Source: DATLGB01 sp963724135
Lineage (GTDB): Bacteria > Actinomycetota > Thermoleophilia > Solirubrobacterales > Solirubrobacteraceae
DNA length: 64,000 nucleotides
Reading direction: 5' to 3'
Assembly: GCA_963724135.1 (NCBI GenBank)
Contig: CAVRTA010000002.1
Location: 315,213-379,212 of the forward strand
This document shows, piece after piece, positions 1-11,421 of this stretch; position 1 is the first letter of the stretch; the number at the start of each line of letters is the position of its first letter. The notes under the pieces are model-generated. The model did not search any database. It saw only the letters and a program-made list of their open reading frames with translations, and was not told the DNA's origin. Made by a program: the position numbers and the translations under genes.

Positions 1-1663
1 TGAGCCGGCGGCGCTTGTCGGCGTCGTCGATCGCGAACAGCGTGGCGATGAGGTGTGTCTGGCCATCGGTCGTCGCGGCCTTGAGACGGATCGACGGGAC
101 CCCGAAGAACAGGTGGTCCTCCGTCAGAGGCTCGGTCTCGAAGGCGACGCCCCCGGCGGCCTCGTTGTTGTCGTCGACGTAGCCGTTGGCGTCGCCGGCG
201 AAGCTGACGGTGCCCTCCGCGTCGTCGGAGCCGCCGAGCTTCTCGCCGGCTGCCGCCTTGAGCAGGAACGGGGTCGTCGGGGGCAGCTTGCGGCCGGCCA
301 GGATCTGGCCCTGCCCGCCGAATGCCGCCGAGTCGCTCGTCTCGTCGTTGAGGAAGACCTCGAGCGGCGCGCCGGTGTCGACCCTCTTGCCCATCAGGTG
401 CTTGTCGAACCAGGCGTGCAGTGCGTATGTCCACTGGAGGCCGCGGGGAGTCGGCGCCGAGCCGATGCCGTGGTCCCAGGGGCCGACCCACAGCTTGTCG
501 CCGGCCGGCAGGCCGCGCTCGAACATCCACTGGACGCCACCGATGCGCGCCGCCTGATCGAGGGTGCCGTGCTGGAGGAAGATGGGCACGTCGGCCTTCT
601 TGAGCCGCTCGCGATAGTCGCGCTCGGCGTGGAAACCCTCGTACTGGCCGGTGACCTGGCCGGTGCCGGCCAGCGCCGCGGAGTTCGTCGTCCCGCAGCC
701 CGTGTCGGCCGGGTGCAAGCCGAAGTCCTCGCCGGCCCCCCCGTTGCCGGACGCCCCGGTGACCGGGGCCAGCTGCGGCGGCAGGTCCGACTGGAGCGCG
801 AGCTGCTCGTAGGCCTCGATCGGCCCCAGGTACTGGGCGTTGTAAGGCACGCCGTGTTGGAACTGGTGGTCGTACATCGAGGCCAGCGAGGCGCTGGGGA
901 CGATCGTCGCCAGGCCCTTCGCGCCGGATGCGCCAGCCAGGTTGGTGGTGCCGCCGACGTAGGAGTGGCCGGTCTGGCCGACGCGGCCGTTGGACCACGA
1001 CTGCGACGCCGCCCACTCGATCGCGAGCTTGATGTCACCGAAGTCGTTGGGCCCGAGGTGGTCGAGGCAGCCGCCGGACTTTCCGGTGCCGCGCAGATCG
1101 ACCATCACCACCGCGTAACCGCGCGGGACGAAGTAGCCGACGAGGCCGAGCGGGTTGCCGTCCTCGTCGGTGGGCGCGGGCAGGATGCGCGTGCCCTGGC
1201 GGTTGTAGAGCGTGCCGTGGTAGCCGGAGATCTCGACGATCACCGGGTACTTGCCGGGCGCCTTGGGGCGGTTGACCTCGACGTAGAGCTCGGTGTTGTC
1301 GAATGAGGGCAGGAGGAGGGACTCGTTGGTGATCTGCTCCTTGGAGTACTGCACCTTCGAGAGCCCCTTGACCTGCGAGTAGTCGATCGGCGTGCTCGAC
1401 GAGCCCTGGCCCGGCCGCCGCGGCTTGCGCGGCTTCTTGTTGCAGCGCGCGCGCGTCTTCTTGCGCAGATACGTCTTCTTGTAGCCCTTGGGGCACTTCT
1501 TGCGCTTGGCGACGCAGCGCTGGCGCTTCTTGCCCTTCAGTTTCTTGCACGCCTTCTTCTTCGCGGTCTTCTTCGCGGTCTGCGCCGCGGGAGTAGCCGC
1601 CGCGGGATGCGCGAAGCCCACCGCGAGCGCGAGGATGCCGACCAGGAGCCAATGTGTCTTCAC
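1..1663 (-). CDS. CocE/NonD-type (S15) serine hydrolase, secreted, C-terminus beyond window edge
   Basis: The frame is open from a GTG at 1663 to the left edge, about 554 residues, so the C-terminal end is missing. The start gives a hydrophobic signal peptide (residues ~1-24), followed by a Lys/Arg/Cys-rich linker (~27-80, e.g. KKKACKKLKGKKRQRC). The rest is an alpha/beta-hydrolase of the X-Pro dipeptidyl-peptidase/CocE-NonD family: oxyanion stretch DLRGTGKSGG, nucleophile elbow GHSYVGG, candidate acid in HGTLDQ and His in PWDHGIG. The usual C-terminal jelly roll begins before the edge. Family members cleave esters, amides or dipeptides; the substrate here is unknown. It lies 45 bp downstream of the HhH-GPD gene and may be co-transcribed. 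A second, differently decorated relative is at 52439-54649. Confidence 0.87.
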   Translation of the reverse strand, partial: MKTHWLLVGILALAVGFAHPAAATPAAQTAKKTAKKKACKKLKGKKRQRCVAKRKKCPKGYKKTYLRKKTRARCNKKPRKPRRPGQGSSSTPIDYSQVKGLSKVQYSKEQITNESLLLPSFDNTELYVEVNRPKAPGKYPVIVEISGYHGTLYNRQGTRILPAPTDEDGNPLGLVGYFVPRGYAVVMVDLRGTGKSGGCLDHLGPNDFGDIKLAIEWAASQSWSNGRVGQTGHSYVGGTTNLAGASGAKGLATIVPSASLASMYDHQFQHGVPYNAQYLGPIEAYEQLALQSDLPPQLAPVTGASGNGGAGEDFGLHPADTGCGTTNSAALAGTGQVTGQYEGFHAERDYRERLKKADVPIFLQHGTLDQAARIGGVQWMFERGLPAGDKLWVGPWDHGIGSAPTPRGLQWTYALHAWFDKHLMGKRVDTGAPLEVFLNDETSDSAAFGGQGQILAGRKLPPTTPFLLKAAAGEKLGGSDDAEGTVSFAGDANGYVDDNNEAAGGVAFETEPLTEDHLFFGVPSIRLKAATTDGQTHLIATLFAIDDADKRRRL

Positions 1664-1708
1664 GGCAGCGGAAACGGCCTGGGGCACCAAAACTGGCGGA
1701 AAGCGGGT

Positions 1709-2266
1709 CTACGCGCTGACGGCCGGCCGGGTCGCCTCCCACTCCCGCTTGTGGAGGCGCTTGACGGCCTTGTACTCGGCGAGGCCGTCGGGCGTGGCGA
1801 CGTCACCGAGCGTCGGGTGCCAGGGAACCAGCGGCTCGGCGAGGGCGACGCCGAGTCGTTTGGCGAGCACCGCGGAGAGCGCCTTGACCTTCATCGTCCC
1901 GAAGCCCGGCAGCGCCTGCAGGCGTGCAAGCAGGTCGTCGGGGTCGGTGGCCCCGGTCCAGACTCGCGCCGCGTCCCCGTCGTAGACGTCGCGGAGGTGC
2001 TCGGCGAGCGCCCGCACGCGCACCGCCATCGCGCCGGGGTAGCGGTGGATCGCGGGACGCTCGCGGAACAGCGGGTCCAGATCGGCGGCGGCGACCGCAT
2101 CCGCCTCGAGCGTCCCGAGCCGCTCGCGCAGTACCAGCGGGCCCATGAACGCCTTCTCGACCGTCACCTGCTGGTCGAGCGCGAACCCGATCAGCAGGGC
2201 CATCGGGTCCTCGACGAGCAGCCGGTTGGCCTCGTCGGAAGGCGTGAAGTGCAGCTGATCGTCCAC
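1709..2266 (-). CDS. HhH-GPD-type base-excision DNA repair protein
   Basis: A 185-residue protein with a GTG start at 2266. It resembles the short actinobacterial HhH-GPD proteins: an N-terminal all-helical part and a helix-hairpin-helix around LPGFGTMKVKALS (~135-150), which in this superfamily contacts the DNA backbone during removal of damaged bases. There is no C-terminal Cys cluster as in endonuclease III, so an iron-sulphur cluster is not expected. The start lies 7 bp after the stop of the pseudopilin-like gene, suggesting co-transcription. The lesion specificity cannot be read from the sequence. Confidence 0.82.
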   Translation of the reverse strand: MDDQLHFTPSDEANRLLVEDPMALLIGFALDQQVTVEKAFMGPLVLRERLGTLEADAVAAADLDPLFRERPAIHRYPGAMAVRVRALAEHLRDVYDGDAARVWTGATDPDDLLARLQALPGFGTMKVKALSAVLAKRLGVALAEPLVPWHPTLGDVATPDGLAEYKAVKRLHKREWEATRPAVSA

Positions 2267-2273
2267 ACCGTCA

Positions 2274-3398
2274 TTAGATCAGGCAGTCCTGGCGCGCGGC
2301 CGGGAAACGGCCGTTGACGACCTGCGCGTCGATGAGCTCGCGGCGGGTGACGCTCGTGTGGCGGTCGGCGCCGAGCTTGCCGAGCAGGTCCAGGCCGTAT
2401 GCCCACCCGCCCTCGTCGCTGCGGGTGCGGTAGCGCAGGCGCTCGACGGTTCCACGCGCGCGGATGCGCGCGAGCAGGTCCCCGAGGGCGAGCGCCGGGT
2501 TGGCCAGCGCGACGAACGCGACGCGGCGCGCTGCGGCGCGGTCGCCGGGATCGTCGAGCCGCAGCCGCATCACGGTGTGGACCTCCGTCTCGCCACTGCC
2601 GCGGCCCGACGCGCGCAGCGTGATCACCGGAGGCGAGCCCGTCGTGTACTCGGCGACCACGTGCCCGTGGCGATCGAGGTCCGGCACCGCCTCGACGAGC
2701 GGCCCAGCGCTGTCGGCGCCGAGGTCGAGGTAGTAGGTCGTCCCATCCCGGGCGCGGCGGCGCCCGAGCGCGGCGCGAGCCTCCCCGCCGCCGCCCGGGA
2801 CCTCTCGCAAGGCCTCGATCGCGAGCTGCGCTCCGCCGCTCCCGCCGCCCTCGACGTAGGTCTCGTCGGGCTCGGGGAACAGCGCCGCCAGCGTGTGCAG
2901 GTGCGAGGACAGGTCGTAGCCGCTGACGCGCTGGAGCAGGGAGTCGAGCGCCGCCTCGTCCGGCAGCACCCAGGTGCGCCCGGACGCGAAGCCGAGCCCT
3001 CCGCCGGCCGAGCCGCCCGCGCTGACGGGGCCGAGATGCAGCCCCACGCCGGCGGTCGCGCCGAGCCCCTGGCCGTATCCGGCCGACAGCAGGACGCGCC
3101 CGTCCGAGAGCCGCCGGACGCTCCAGAACTCGTTGCCCGAGCCGCGGATGAAGCCCAGCGAGATGCCGGTCTCGCGCTCGTGCTCGGTGCCCGTGATCTC
3201 GCACGGCTCGAGGCCGCGCGCCGAAGCATCCGCGTCGGAGCAGACGTCTGCGCCGACGATGCACAGCGCGAGCCGCAGCTTCGCCACCACCGCGCCCGGC
3301 AGGCCCGGTGCCGCGACGGCCAACCCTGCGCCCGCCAGCACGAGCGCCAGCAGCAGCACCGCAGCGATGTATTCGACGCTCGCCTGGCCACGGCCCAT
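2274..3398 (-). CDS. Orphan pseudopilin/TadE-like membrane-anchored protein with large unknown domain
   Basis: The ATG at 3398 is chosen because CCTAGGAGG lies just upstream; the product is 374 residues. The N-terminus GRGQASVEYIAAVLL followed by a hydrophobic stretch is a prepilin-peptidase type leader (cleavage after the Gly, Glu at +5), as in Flp/TadE pseudopilins. The remaining ~345 residues are not a pilin: a Gly-rich stretch (~90-120) is followed by mixed alpha/beta sequence I do not recognise. No tad or pil genes are near. The function could be an envelope protein assembled by a Tad system elsewhere; that is inference. The 55-bp gap to the divergent CoA-transferase gene must hold both promoters. 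Confidence 0.7.
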   Translation of the reverse strand: MGRGQASVEYIAAVLLLALVLAGAGLAVAAPGLPGAVVAKLRLALCIVGADVCSDADASARGLEPCEITGTEHERETGISLGFIRGSGNEFWSVRRLSDGRVLLSAGYGQGLGATAGVGLHLGPVSAGGSAGGGLGFASGRTWVLPDEAALDSLLQRVSGYDLSSHLHTLAALFPEPDETYVEGGGSGGAQLAIEALREVPGGGGEARAALGRRRARDGTTYYLDLGADSAGPLVEAVPDLDRHGHVVAEYTTGSPPVITLRASGRGSGETEVHTVMRLRLDDPGDRAAARRVAFVALANPALALGDLLARIRARGTVERLRYRTRSDEGGWAYGLDLLGKLGADRHTSVTRRELIDAQVVNGRFPAARQDCLI

Positions 3399-3453
3399 AC
3401 TCCTCCTAGGCCTGGCGCGACCATTTCTCTCCGGCGGATGTAGCGTCCGCGCC

Positions 3454-4770
3454 ATGACCACCACCATGACCGCGTCCGAGGCGGCGGTGCGCGTGCAGGT
3501 GACGGACACCATCGGCTTCGGGCTCGGTACCGGCCAACCGGGTGCGTTCCTGAAGGCGCTCGGCGAGCGCGACGACTGGCAGGACCTGCGCCTGTACGGG
3601 GCACTGCTGACCGTGTGGAGCGAGGCGTTCACCCATCAGAACGTCCACTACCTCTCGGGGTTCTTCGGCCCGGTCGAGCGCGCGCTGCGCGACCAGAACG
3701 CCAACCTGTCGTTCGCCCCCGCGGACTTTCGTCGCTTCACGCCGCTGCTGGCCGACCAGCGGCCCCGCATCATGTGCGCCCCGGCCGCTCCGCCCGACGG
3801 CGACGGCTGGTGCTCGCTGTCGCTGCACGCCGGCGCGTCGGTCGCCGAGCTGCACCGCGCCGGGGCCGACGCTCAGCGACTGCTCGTCGTCGAGTGCTCG
3901 CCCAACTACCCGCGCACCGTCGGCCTGCCGCCCGAGCACCGCCATGCGATCCACGTCGACGAGATCGACGTCCTGATCGAGTCCGAGGAGTCCCCGCTCG
4001 CACTGCCCGACGCCGAGCCGACAGAAGTCGACCGCGCGATCGCTGAGAACGCGCGCGCCTTCATCCCCGACGGCGCGACGCTGCAGACCGGCATCGGTGC
4101 CGTCCCGTCGACGATCGCTGCGCTGCTCGCCGACGGGCCGGGCGGCGGCTACGGCCTGCACACCGAGATGTTCACGACCGGCTGCATGCGCCTGCACCAG
4201 GCCGGCAAGGTCACCAACGCGAAGGCGCTGTACCCGGGCGTCTCGGTCACCACCTTCGCCGCCGGCACCGCCGATCTCTACGAGTGGCTCGACGGCAACA
4301 CCGAGGTCGCGTTCCTGCCCGTCGAGCTGGTCAACACGCCCGAGCTGATCGCGCGCAACGAGGACATGGTCACGATCAACGCCGCGATGGCGGTGGACGT
4401 CCACGGCCAGGTCATCGCCGACACGATCGCCGGCAAGCAGTTCTCCGGGGTCGGCGGGCACGAGGACTTCGTGTCGGGCCCGGGACTGTCGCTCAACGGC
4501 CGGTCGCTGCTGTGCCTGCCCTCGACCTTCACGGCCAAGGATGGGACCGTCCAGTCGCGCATCGTCCCGTGGTTCGAGGAGGGCGCCGTCATCACGACCC
4601 CGCGCCATCAGGTCGACGTCGTCGTCACCGAGCACGGCGCGGCCGAGCTGATGGGCAAGACGATCCACCAGCGCGGGCTCGAGCTGGCCTCGATCGCGCA
4701 TCCGGACTTCCGCGAGCCGATGCTCGAGGCCGCCGAGCGCGCGTCGGGCGGCCGCTCGCCGCTGGGCTAG
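3454..4770 (+). CDS. Acetyl-CoA hydrolase/CoA-transferase family protein
   Basis: A 438-residue protein starting at the ATG at 3454; the longer upstream open frame runs through the divergent gene and is not credible. It matches the two-domain acetyl-CoA hydrolase / 4-hydroxybutyrate or succinate CoA-transferase family. Seen: GIGAVPSTIAALL (~210), the probable catalytic Glu in LHTEMFTTG (~232), and the C-terminal glycine-rich CoA loop GKQFSGVGGHEDFVSGP. Such enzymes move CoA between short acyl groups through a glutamyl-CoA intermediate. The acyl donor is unknown. It is a single-gene unit ending before the 4813-4849 hairpin. Confidence 0.88.
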   Translation: MTTTMTASEAAVRVQVTDTIGFGLGTGQPGAFLKALGERDDWQDLRLYGALLTVWSEAFTHQNVHYLSGFFGPVERALRDQNANLSFAPADFRRFTPLLADQRPRIMCAPAAPPDGDGWCSLSLHAGASVAELHRAGADAQRLLVVECSPNYPRTVGLPPEHRHAIHVDEIDVLIESEESPLALPDAEPTEVDRAIAENARAFIPDGATLQTGIGAVPSTIAALLADGPGGGYGLHTEMFTTGCMRLHQAGKVTNAKALYPGVSVTTFAAGTADLYEWLDGNTEVAFLPVELVNTPELIARNEDMVTINAAMAVDVHGQVIADTIAGKQFSGVGGHEDFVSGPGLSLNGRSLLCLPSTFTAKDGTVQSRIVPWFEEGAVITTPRHQVDVVVTEHGAAELMGKTIHQRGLELASIAHPDFREPMLEAAERASGGRSPLG

Positions 4771-4812
4771 GGGCTCTTGCCGTAGGCCGGAGCCGATGCA
4801 TCGAGTCGGCTC

Positions 4813-4849
4813 TGATGAATTTCACCCTCGATGAGGGTCCAATTCATCA
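4813..4849. repeat. REP-like nested palindrome, family D copy 1 (possible bidirectional terminator)
   Basis: The sequence folds as a 9-bp outer stem (TGATGAATT/AATTCATCA), a 2-nt internal loop on each side, a 5-bp inner stem (ACCCT/AGGGT) and a 5-nt loop. It lies between two convergent genes (stops at 4770 and 4937) and has no U-tract. A related palindrome is at 60510-60542 in the other orientation; the 29-nt cores match at 24 positions. It may act as a terminator, but its recurrence suggests a mobile palindromic repeat. Confidence 0.7.
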
Positions 4850-4936
4850 TTGCCGTCTGGCGGGTCCCGGCGGCCGGCTCGACCTCCCTCCCTCGGTGCC
4901 AACCGAAAGCTCGAGGCCTCGCGGGGCACTGATGCT

Positions 4937-6148
4937 TCAGCGGCCGATCAGGCGTGCGCGCTTGAGCGCCGCGATCACGTGGTCGGCGGCGATCCGGGCG
5001 CCGGGCAGGGAGAGGTGGATCCCGTCGTCCTCGCGCACGTCGCGCAGGCGACCGCGGTAGGTCATCGTCTCGCGGTAGCGGCGGCCGGGCGTGAAGATCT
5101 CGTCGGCGGGGATCAGACGAGCGCCCGGTACGGAGGCGGCGGCGCGGGCGATGGCGCCGTTGATCGCTGTCGCCGGCGGCCAGCGGCGCTCGTCGCGGGC
5201 GTAGGGCACGGTGAGCCAGATGACGCGCCCGGCTCCGTCTTGCGCGTAGATCTCCATCACCTGCCGGGCGCGGATCTCGTACAGCTGGGCCCAGTCCGGG
5301 CCGCAGCACTCGACGTCGCGGCCGTCGGGCGCGCGCATGGTGAAGGAGTCGTTCGTGCCCAGGAACAGGATGGTCGCGTGCGGGCGGTGCCGGCGCACCT
5401 GCTTGCGGGCCAGCGCGGGCCAGTCGACGACGAAGTTGGCCGAGAGCGCGGCGCCCGGCTTGACGTCGGAGACGACGGCCGCGCGGCGCGCGAGGCGATC
5501 CTCGAGCACGCTGTCGAGGCTCTGCATCAGCGAGTCGCCCGTTATCAGCAGCGTCGAGCCGGTCGCCTTCGCGCCCACCGTCTGGGTGGTCTCCTGGTGG
5601 TCGGCGTACAGCGAGACCCGGTCGCCGCGGCGCAGCCGCATGCGGCGCGTCAGCTTCGTCTGGCCGGCGGACAGTTCGAAGCCCGAGCACCGGCGCGGGC
5701 CGCACACCTGAGCGGTGACGTCCCCGAGCTCCCAGGTGTCGCGCACGGTCACCTTGCGCGGACGTGCCGACAAGGCGAGGCGGTTCGCGCACGACGGCGT
5801 GCGCACGACGTAGTCGGTCTGCTCGGCGCGCTGCTCGTTGCTCGCGATCGCAACCAGCCGGCGCGTCCGTTGTGTGCAGGACCAGCGCAGCACGTCGGGG
5901 AGCGGCGCCCAGTACACGGGCCCGTAGATGCTCTCGGCCACGTAGTGCGCGTTCGGCCGCACGACCTCCTGCAGCGTGCCGTCGACCATCTCGTAGAGCG
6001 CGATCTCGGGCAGATCGCCGCTCGCGGTGATCGCCGCCGAGATGTACCCGCGGTGCGTCTCGGCGTTGACCTGGAGCAGCACGCTGGCCGTGGCCCGTGC
6101 CGGGAGGCAGAACGAGAGCAGCGTCATCGCTGCGAGGATCAGCTTCAA
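4937..6148 (-). CDS. Secreted SGNH/GDSL-type hydrolase (DUF459-like) coupled to nuoN
   Basis: A 403-residue protein. The TTG at 6148 is preferred because it overlaps the nuoN stop as TTGA and supplies a complete signal peptide (KLILAAMTLLSFCLPARATA); the ATG at 6127 is the alternative. After an N-terminal beta-rich region (~25-190) comes an SGNH fold: block I GDSLMQS, block III-like GTNDSFT, and block V DGIHLS with the catalytic Asp/His. A CCGPDW motif follows block III. The same layout (CCGEAW) recurs at 45006-46178, so these are paralogues. Relatives act on acyl or acetyl esters outside the membrane; the substrate is unknown. It ends the nuoJ-N operon. Confidence 0.8.
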   Translation of the reverse strand: MKLILAAMTLLSFCLPARATASVLLQVNAETHRGYISAAITASGDLPEIALYEMVDGTLQEVVRPNAHYVAESIYGPVYWAPLPDVLRWSCTQRTRRLVAIASNEQRAEQTDYVVRTPSCANRLALSARPRKVTVRDTWELGDVTAQVCGPRRCSGFELSAGQTKLTRRMRLRRGDRVSLYADHQETTQTVGAKATGSTLLITGDSLMQSLDSVLEDRLARRAAVVSDVKPGAALSANFVVDWPALARKQVRRHRPHATILFLGTNDSFTMRAPDGRDVECCGPDWAQLYEIRARQVMEIYAQDGAGRVIWLTVPYARDERRWPPATAINGAIARAAASVPGARLIPADEIFTPGRRYRETMTYRGRLRDVREDDGIHLSLPGARIAADHVIAALKRARLIGR

Positions 6149-7653
6149 ACCAGGATGGAGCGTAGAGCGGTGCCCGCGTCCTCGGCGGCGTCGAAGAGCG
6201 GCTGGGGGTAGACGCCGAAGAAGACGATCGCGGCCAGGCACACCGCCGCGACCGCGAACGCGAGCGGGTGCCGGTGCGTCGCGCCGCCCGCGATCACCGG
6301 CTGGCCGGCCGCGGTCACCGCGCGCGACTCCGCCTCCGGGCGCGTCCAGATCGCCGCGACGACGCGCAGGTAGTAGGCCAGCGACACAGCCGACCCGAGG
6401 ACGATCACCGCTCCGAGCCATCCGTAGCCGTTATCGACCGCCGCGTCGATCAGGTAGACCTTCCCGAAGAACCCGACCGTGGCGGGGAAGCCCGCCAGCG
6501 CGAGCATCGCCGCCGTCATCGCCCACGCCAGGACAGGCGACTCGTCGCCGAGGCCGTTCATGGCGGAGATGTCGTCGCCGCGGCCGGTCGAACGCTCGCG
6601 GGCGGCGATGACGGCGAACGCGGCCAGGTTCATCATCAGGTAGGCGGCGAGGTAGAACGCGGTCGCCTGGACGCCCAGGGGGGTGGAGACGACCAGGCCC
6701 GCGAGCAGGTAGCCGGCCTGCGCCACCGACGAGTAGGCCAGCAGCCGCTTGAGCGACGACTGCCCGAGCGCCCCGACGTTGCCGACGACGATCGTGATCG
6801 TCGCCAGCACCGCGAAGATCGGCATCCACGTCTCGGCCGTCCCGATCAGCGCGACGTCGAAGAGCCGCAGCAGCACGCCGAACGCGGCCGCCTTCGTCGC
6901 CACCGCCATGAACGCGGTGACGGGCGTCGGCGCCCCCTCGTAGACGTCCGGCGTCCACTGGTGGAAGGGCGCGACGGACGCCTTGAACGCCAGCCCGGTG
7001 ACCGCGAGCGCAACGCCGGTGAGCAGCAGCACGTCGCGGTCGAAGCCGGCGGTCGAGATCGCCGAGCGGATCGCGTCGTAGCCGGTCTCGCCGCTCGCGC
7101 CGTAGATGAGAGCGAGGCCGTAGACGAGCGTCGCCGAGCCGACCGACCCGATGATCAGGTACTTCAGGCCGGACTCGAGGGACGTCGCGCGGCGCAGCTC
7201 GCTCGCGCACAGCACGTAGAGGGGGATCGACAACAGCTCGAAGCCGATGAACAGCGCGATCAGGTCGGCAGCGCCCGCGAGCACGACCATCCCCATGACC
7301 GACGCCAGCAGCAGCGAGTGGAACTCCCCGTGGCCGGCGTCCTCCACGGCGTCCGAGCCCACCGCCATCGCCGTCGCGGCGATCGCGCCGGCGCAGCAGA
7401 GGATCGTCAGCCCGAGCGTGAGGGGGTCGATCTTGAGAGCGCCCGCGATGACGAGCTCGTCCGTGTCCCACTGCCAGACCGCGAGTCCGATCGCCGCGCC
7501 GAGCGCCGTGACCGTGAGCGCCGGGACGACGGCGGTGCGCGCGACGCGGCTGCGCAGCAGGCCCGCCAGGAGGACGATCACCGCGCCGGCCGCCAGCGCG
7601 ACGAGCGGCGAGATCGCCGCCCAGTCGATGTGGGGGGCCTGGGCCTTGGTCAC
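6145..7653 (-). CDS. nuoN: NADH-quinone oxidoreductase subunit N
   Basis: A 502-residue polytopic membrane protein of the Mrp-antiporter-like complex I subunit family, one of three proton-pumping subunits. About fourteen hydrophobic segments are visible, with conserved features such as GFELLSIPLYVLCA (helix 5 Glu), KYLIIGSVGSA and FKASVAPFHQWTPDVYEGAPTPV (broken helix 7 and Lys region, given here in part). The ATG overlaps the nuoM stop as ATGA and the stop overlaps the SGNH gene start as TTGA, so translation is coupled on both sides. Confidence 0.96.
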   Translation of the reverse strand: MTKAQAPHIDWAAISPLVALAAGAVIVLLAGLLRSRVARTAVVPALTVTALGAAIGLAVWQWDTDELVIAGALKIDPLTLGLTILCCAGAIAATAMAVGSDAVEDAGHGEFHSLLLASVMGMVVLAGAADLIALFIGFELLSIPLYVLCASELRRATSLESGLKYLIIGSVGSATLVYGLALIYGASGETGYDAIRSAISTAGFDRDVLLLTGVALAVTGLAFKASVAPFHQWTPDVYEGAPTPVTAFMAVATKAAAFGVLLRLFDVALIGTAETWMPIFAVLATITIVVGNVGALGQSSLKRLLAYSSVAQAGYLLAGLVVSTPLGVQATAFYLAAYLMMNLAAFAVIAARERSTGRGDDISAMNGLGDESPVLAWAMTAAMLALAGFPATVGFFGKVYLIDAAVDNGYGWLGAVIVLGSAVSLAYYLRVVAAIWTRPEAESRAVTAAGQPVIAGGATHRHPLAFAVAAVCLAAIVFFGVYPQPLFDAAEDAGTALRSILV

Positions 7654-9118
7654 TTGATCACCACGGTCTCTGAGCGCGGGCCGAGGGCCTGCTCGCTCGC
7701 CTCGAGCGCCGCCTGCGGATAGACGCCGAACGCAAGCACGGCGGCCACGAGCGGCACGAGCACGAGGCGGTCACGCCGCGACACGTCGGGCGCCTCCTCG
7801 GCCACCTCATCGCCGCGCCGGTTGTGGAACGTGCGGATGTAGGCGCGCAGCACGTACACCGACGCCAGCGCGACGCCGGTGAAGGCGACGATCGCCAGCA
7901 CGAGCTTGGCCTTGAACGCGCCCAGCAGGATGAAGAACTCGCCGACGAAGTTCGCCGAGCCGGGGATCGCCAGCGTCGCGAAGGCGACGATCAGCGCGAG
8001 CGTCGCTAGCACCGGGCCGCGGAACGCGAGCCCGCCCAGCGCCGCGATGTCCTCGCGCCCGCCCGCACGCTCGGCCGCCAGCATGACGATGAAGAAGAAC
8101 GGCAGCACCACGAGGCCGTGGTTGATCGACTGGAGGATCGCGCCCTGCGCCCCCTGATCGTTGAGCGCGAAGATCCCCAGCGTGATGAAGGCCAGCTGGG
8201 CGAGCGACGAGTAGCCGAGGATGAGCCGCAGGTTGGTCTGCGTGAACGCCATCGCCGAGCCGTACAGGATGCCGACGACCGCCAGCAGCATGAGCGTGAG
8301 CTGAAAGTCCTGCGCCGCGTCGGGGAAGAGCGGGATCGCGACCTTCAGGAAGCCGTAGGCGGCGACCTTCGAGAGCACCGCGGAGAAGACGGCCAGCGCG
8401 GGCAGCGGCATCTGCCGGTACGCGTCCGGCATCCAGCCGTGCACGAGGAAGGCGGGCATCTTGATCAGGAAGGCGAGCGCGAAGGCCGCGAACAGCAGCC
8501 GCTGGGTGCCGTCCGGGAGCGGGTTCTGCGCCAGGTAGTCGAGCGCGAACACCGGCGCGTCGCCGGGCGCCGATTCGACTGCCGCCGCGACGGCCGCCGC
8601 CAGCATCAGCAGCGAGCCGACGAGCGTGTAGATGATCATCTTGATCACCGCCGGGCGCCGCTCGGGCCCGCCCCAGCCGAGCATCAGGAACAGGAACGGG
8701 ACCAGCATCAGGTCGAAGAAGGCGACGAACAGCGCCAGGTCCTGAGCGAGGAACGCGCCCAGCACGGCGGTCTCGGCGAGCCCCAGGTGGACCGCCCAGC
8801 GCCGTGGCTGGCCGACCGGCCGCACCAGCGTCCACACCGCCGTGGCCGCGAACAGCAGGGCGGTGAGCGCGACCAGCCACAGGTTGAGGCCGTCGATTCC
8901 GAGCGAGTAGCGGATTCCGAGCGTCTCGATCCAGCGGTCGTCGGTGACGTATTGCAGTCCCGCCTGCGCGCGGTCGAAGTCGACGAGCAGGATCACGGCG
9001 AGCACGAGCGCGACCAGCGACCCGAGCAGCCCCACCGCGCCGGCCGTCCGCTCCGGCGTCAGCGCAGCCAGCAGCCCGAAGGCCAGCGGCGCGAACAGCA
9101 GGATGGACAGATGGATCG

Positions 9119-9122
<4 letters not shown>
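7650..9122 (-). CDS. nuoM: NADH-quinone oxidoreductase subunit M
   Basis: A 490-residue antiporter-like complex I subunit. The GTG at 9122 overlaps the nuoL stop as GTGA and begins VTIHLSILLFAPLAFG; a much longer open frame upstream is only the reverse frame of nuoL. Visible marks are the loop SLGIDGLNLWLV, LFVAFFDLMLVPFLFLMLGWGG (helix 5 region, part), the Lys helix KMPAFLVHGWMPDAYRQMP (part) and YSSLAQLAF. It acts in the membrane arm, pumping protons during NADH oxidation. It is the fourth gene of nuoJKLMN. Confidence 0.96.
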
Positions 9123-11121
<1,999 letters not shown>

Positions 11122-11125
<4 letters not shown>

Positions 11126-11421
11126 CCCTGCAGCTCCCGCAGCTCGTCGACGTCGACGGGGATGTGGCGGCGGTAGATCGCGACGATCAGGCCGAGGCCG
11201 ACCGCGACCTCACACGCCGCGACGACCATCACCACCAGTGCGAAGACCTGCCCGTCCTGGTTGCCGTGCGCGCGGGCGAAGGCGACGAGCGCGAGGTTGG
11301 CCGCGTTGAGCATCAGCTCGAGGCAGAGCAGGATCACCAGCGGGCTGCGGCGGACGAGGATGCCGCCGGCGCCGATGCAGAAGACCACTGCCGAGACCAG
11401 CAGGTACCAGGTGATGCTCAC
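11122..11421 (-). CDS. nuoK: NADH-quinone oxidoreductase subunit K
   Basis: A 99-residue, three-helix membrane protein. The GTG at 11421 overlaps the nuoJ stop as GTGA. It carries the conserved Glu-containing helix LLCLELMLNAANLALVAFA (part) and the second acidic helix VVAACEVAVGLGLIVAIYR (part), the two membrane glutamates of NuoK/MrpC proteins. The family length is about 100 residues, so it is complete. It belongs to the proton-translocating membrane arm. Confidence 0.95.

Noticed and set aside
53..1306. Long plus-strand open frames opposite the CocE gene
   Set aside because: They mirror the codon bias of the minus-strand gene, and the translation has no domain or start signal. The same holds for long opposite frames across the nuo, FtsH and CocE genes.
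4813..4849. Simple Rho-independent terminator
   Set aside because: No T-run on either strand and a similar palindrome recurs at 60.5 kb; kept as a repeat with possible terminator function.
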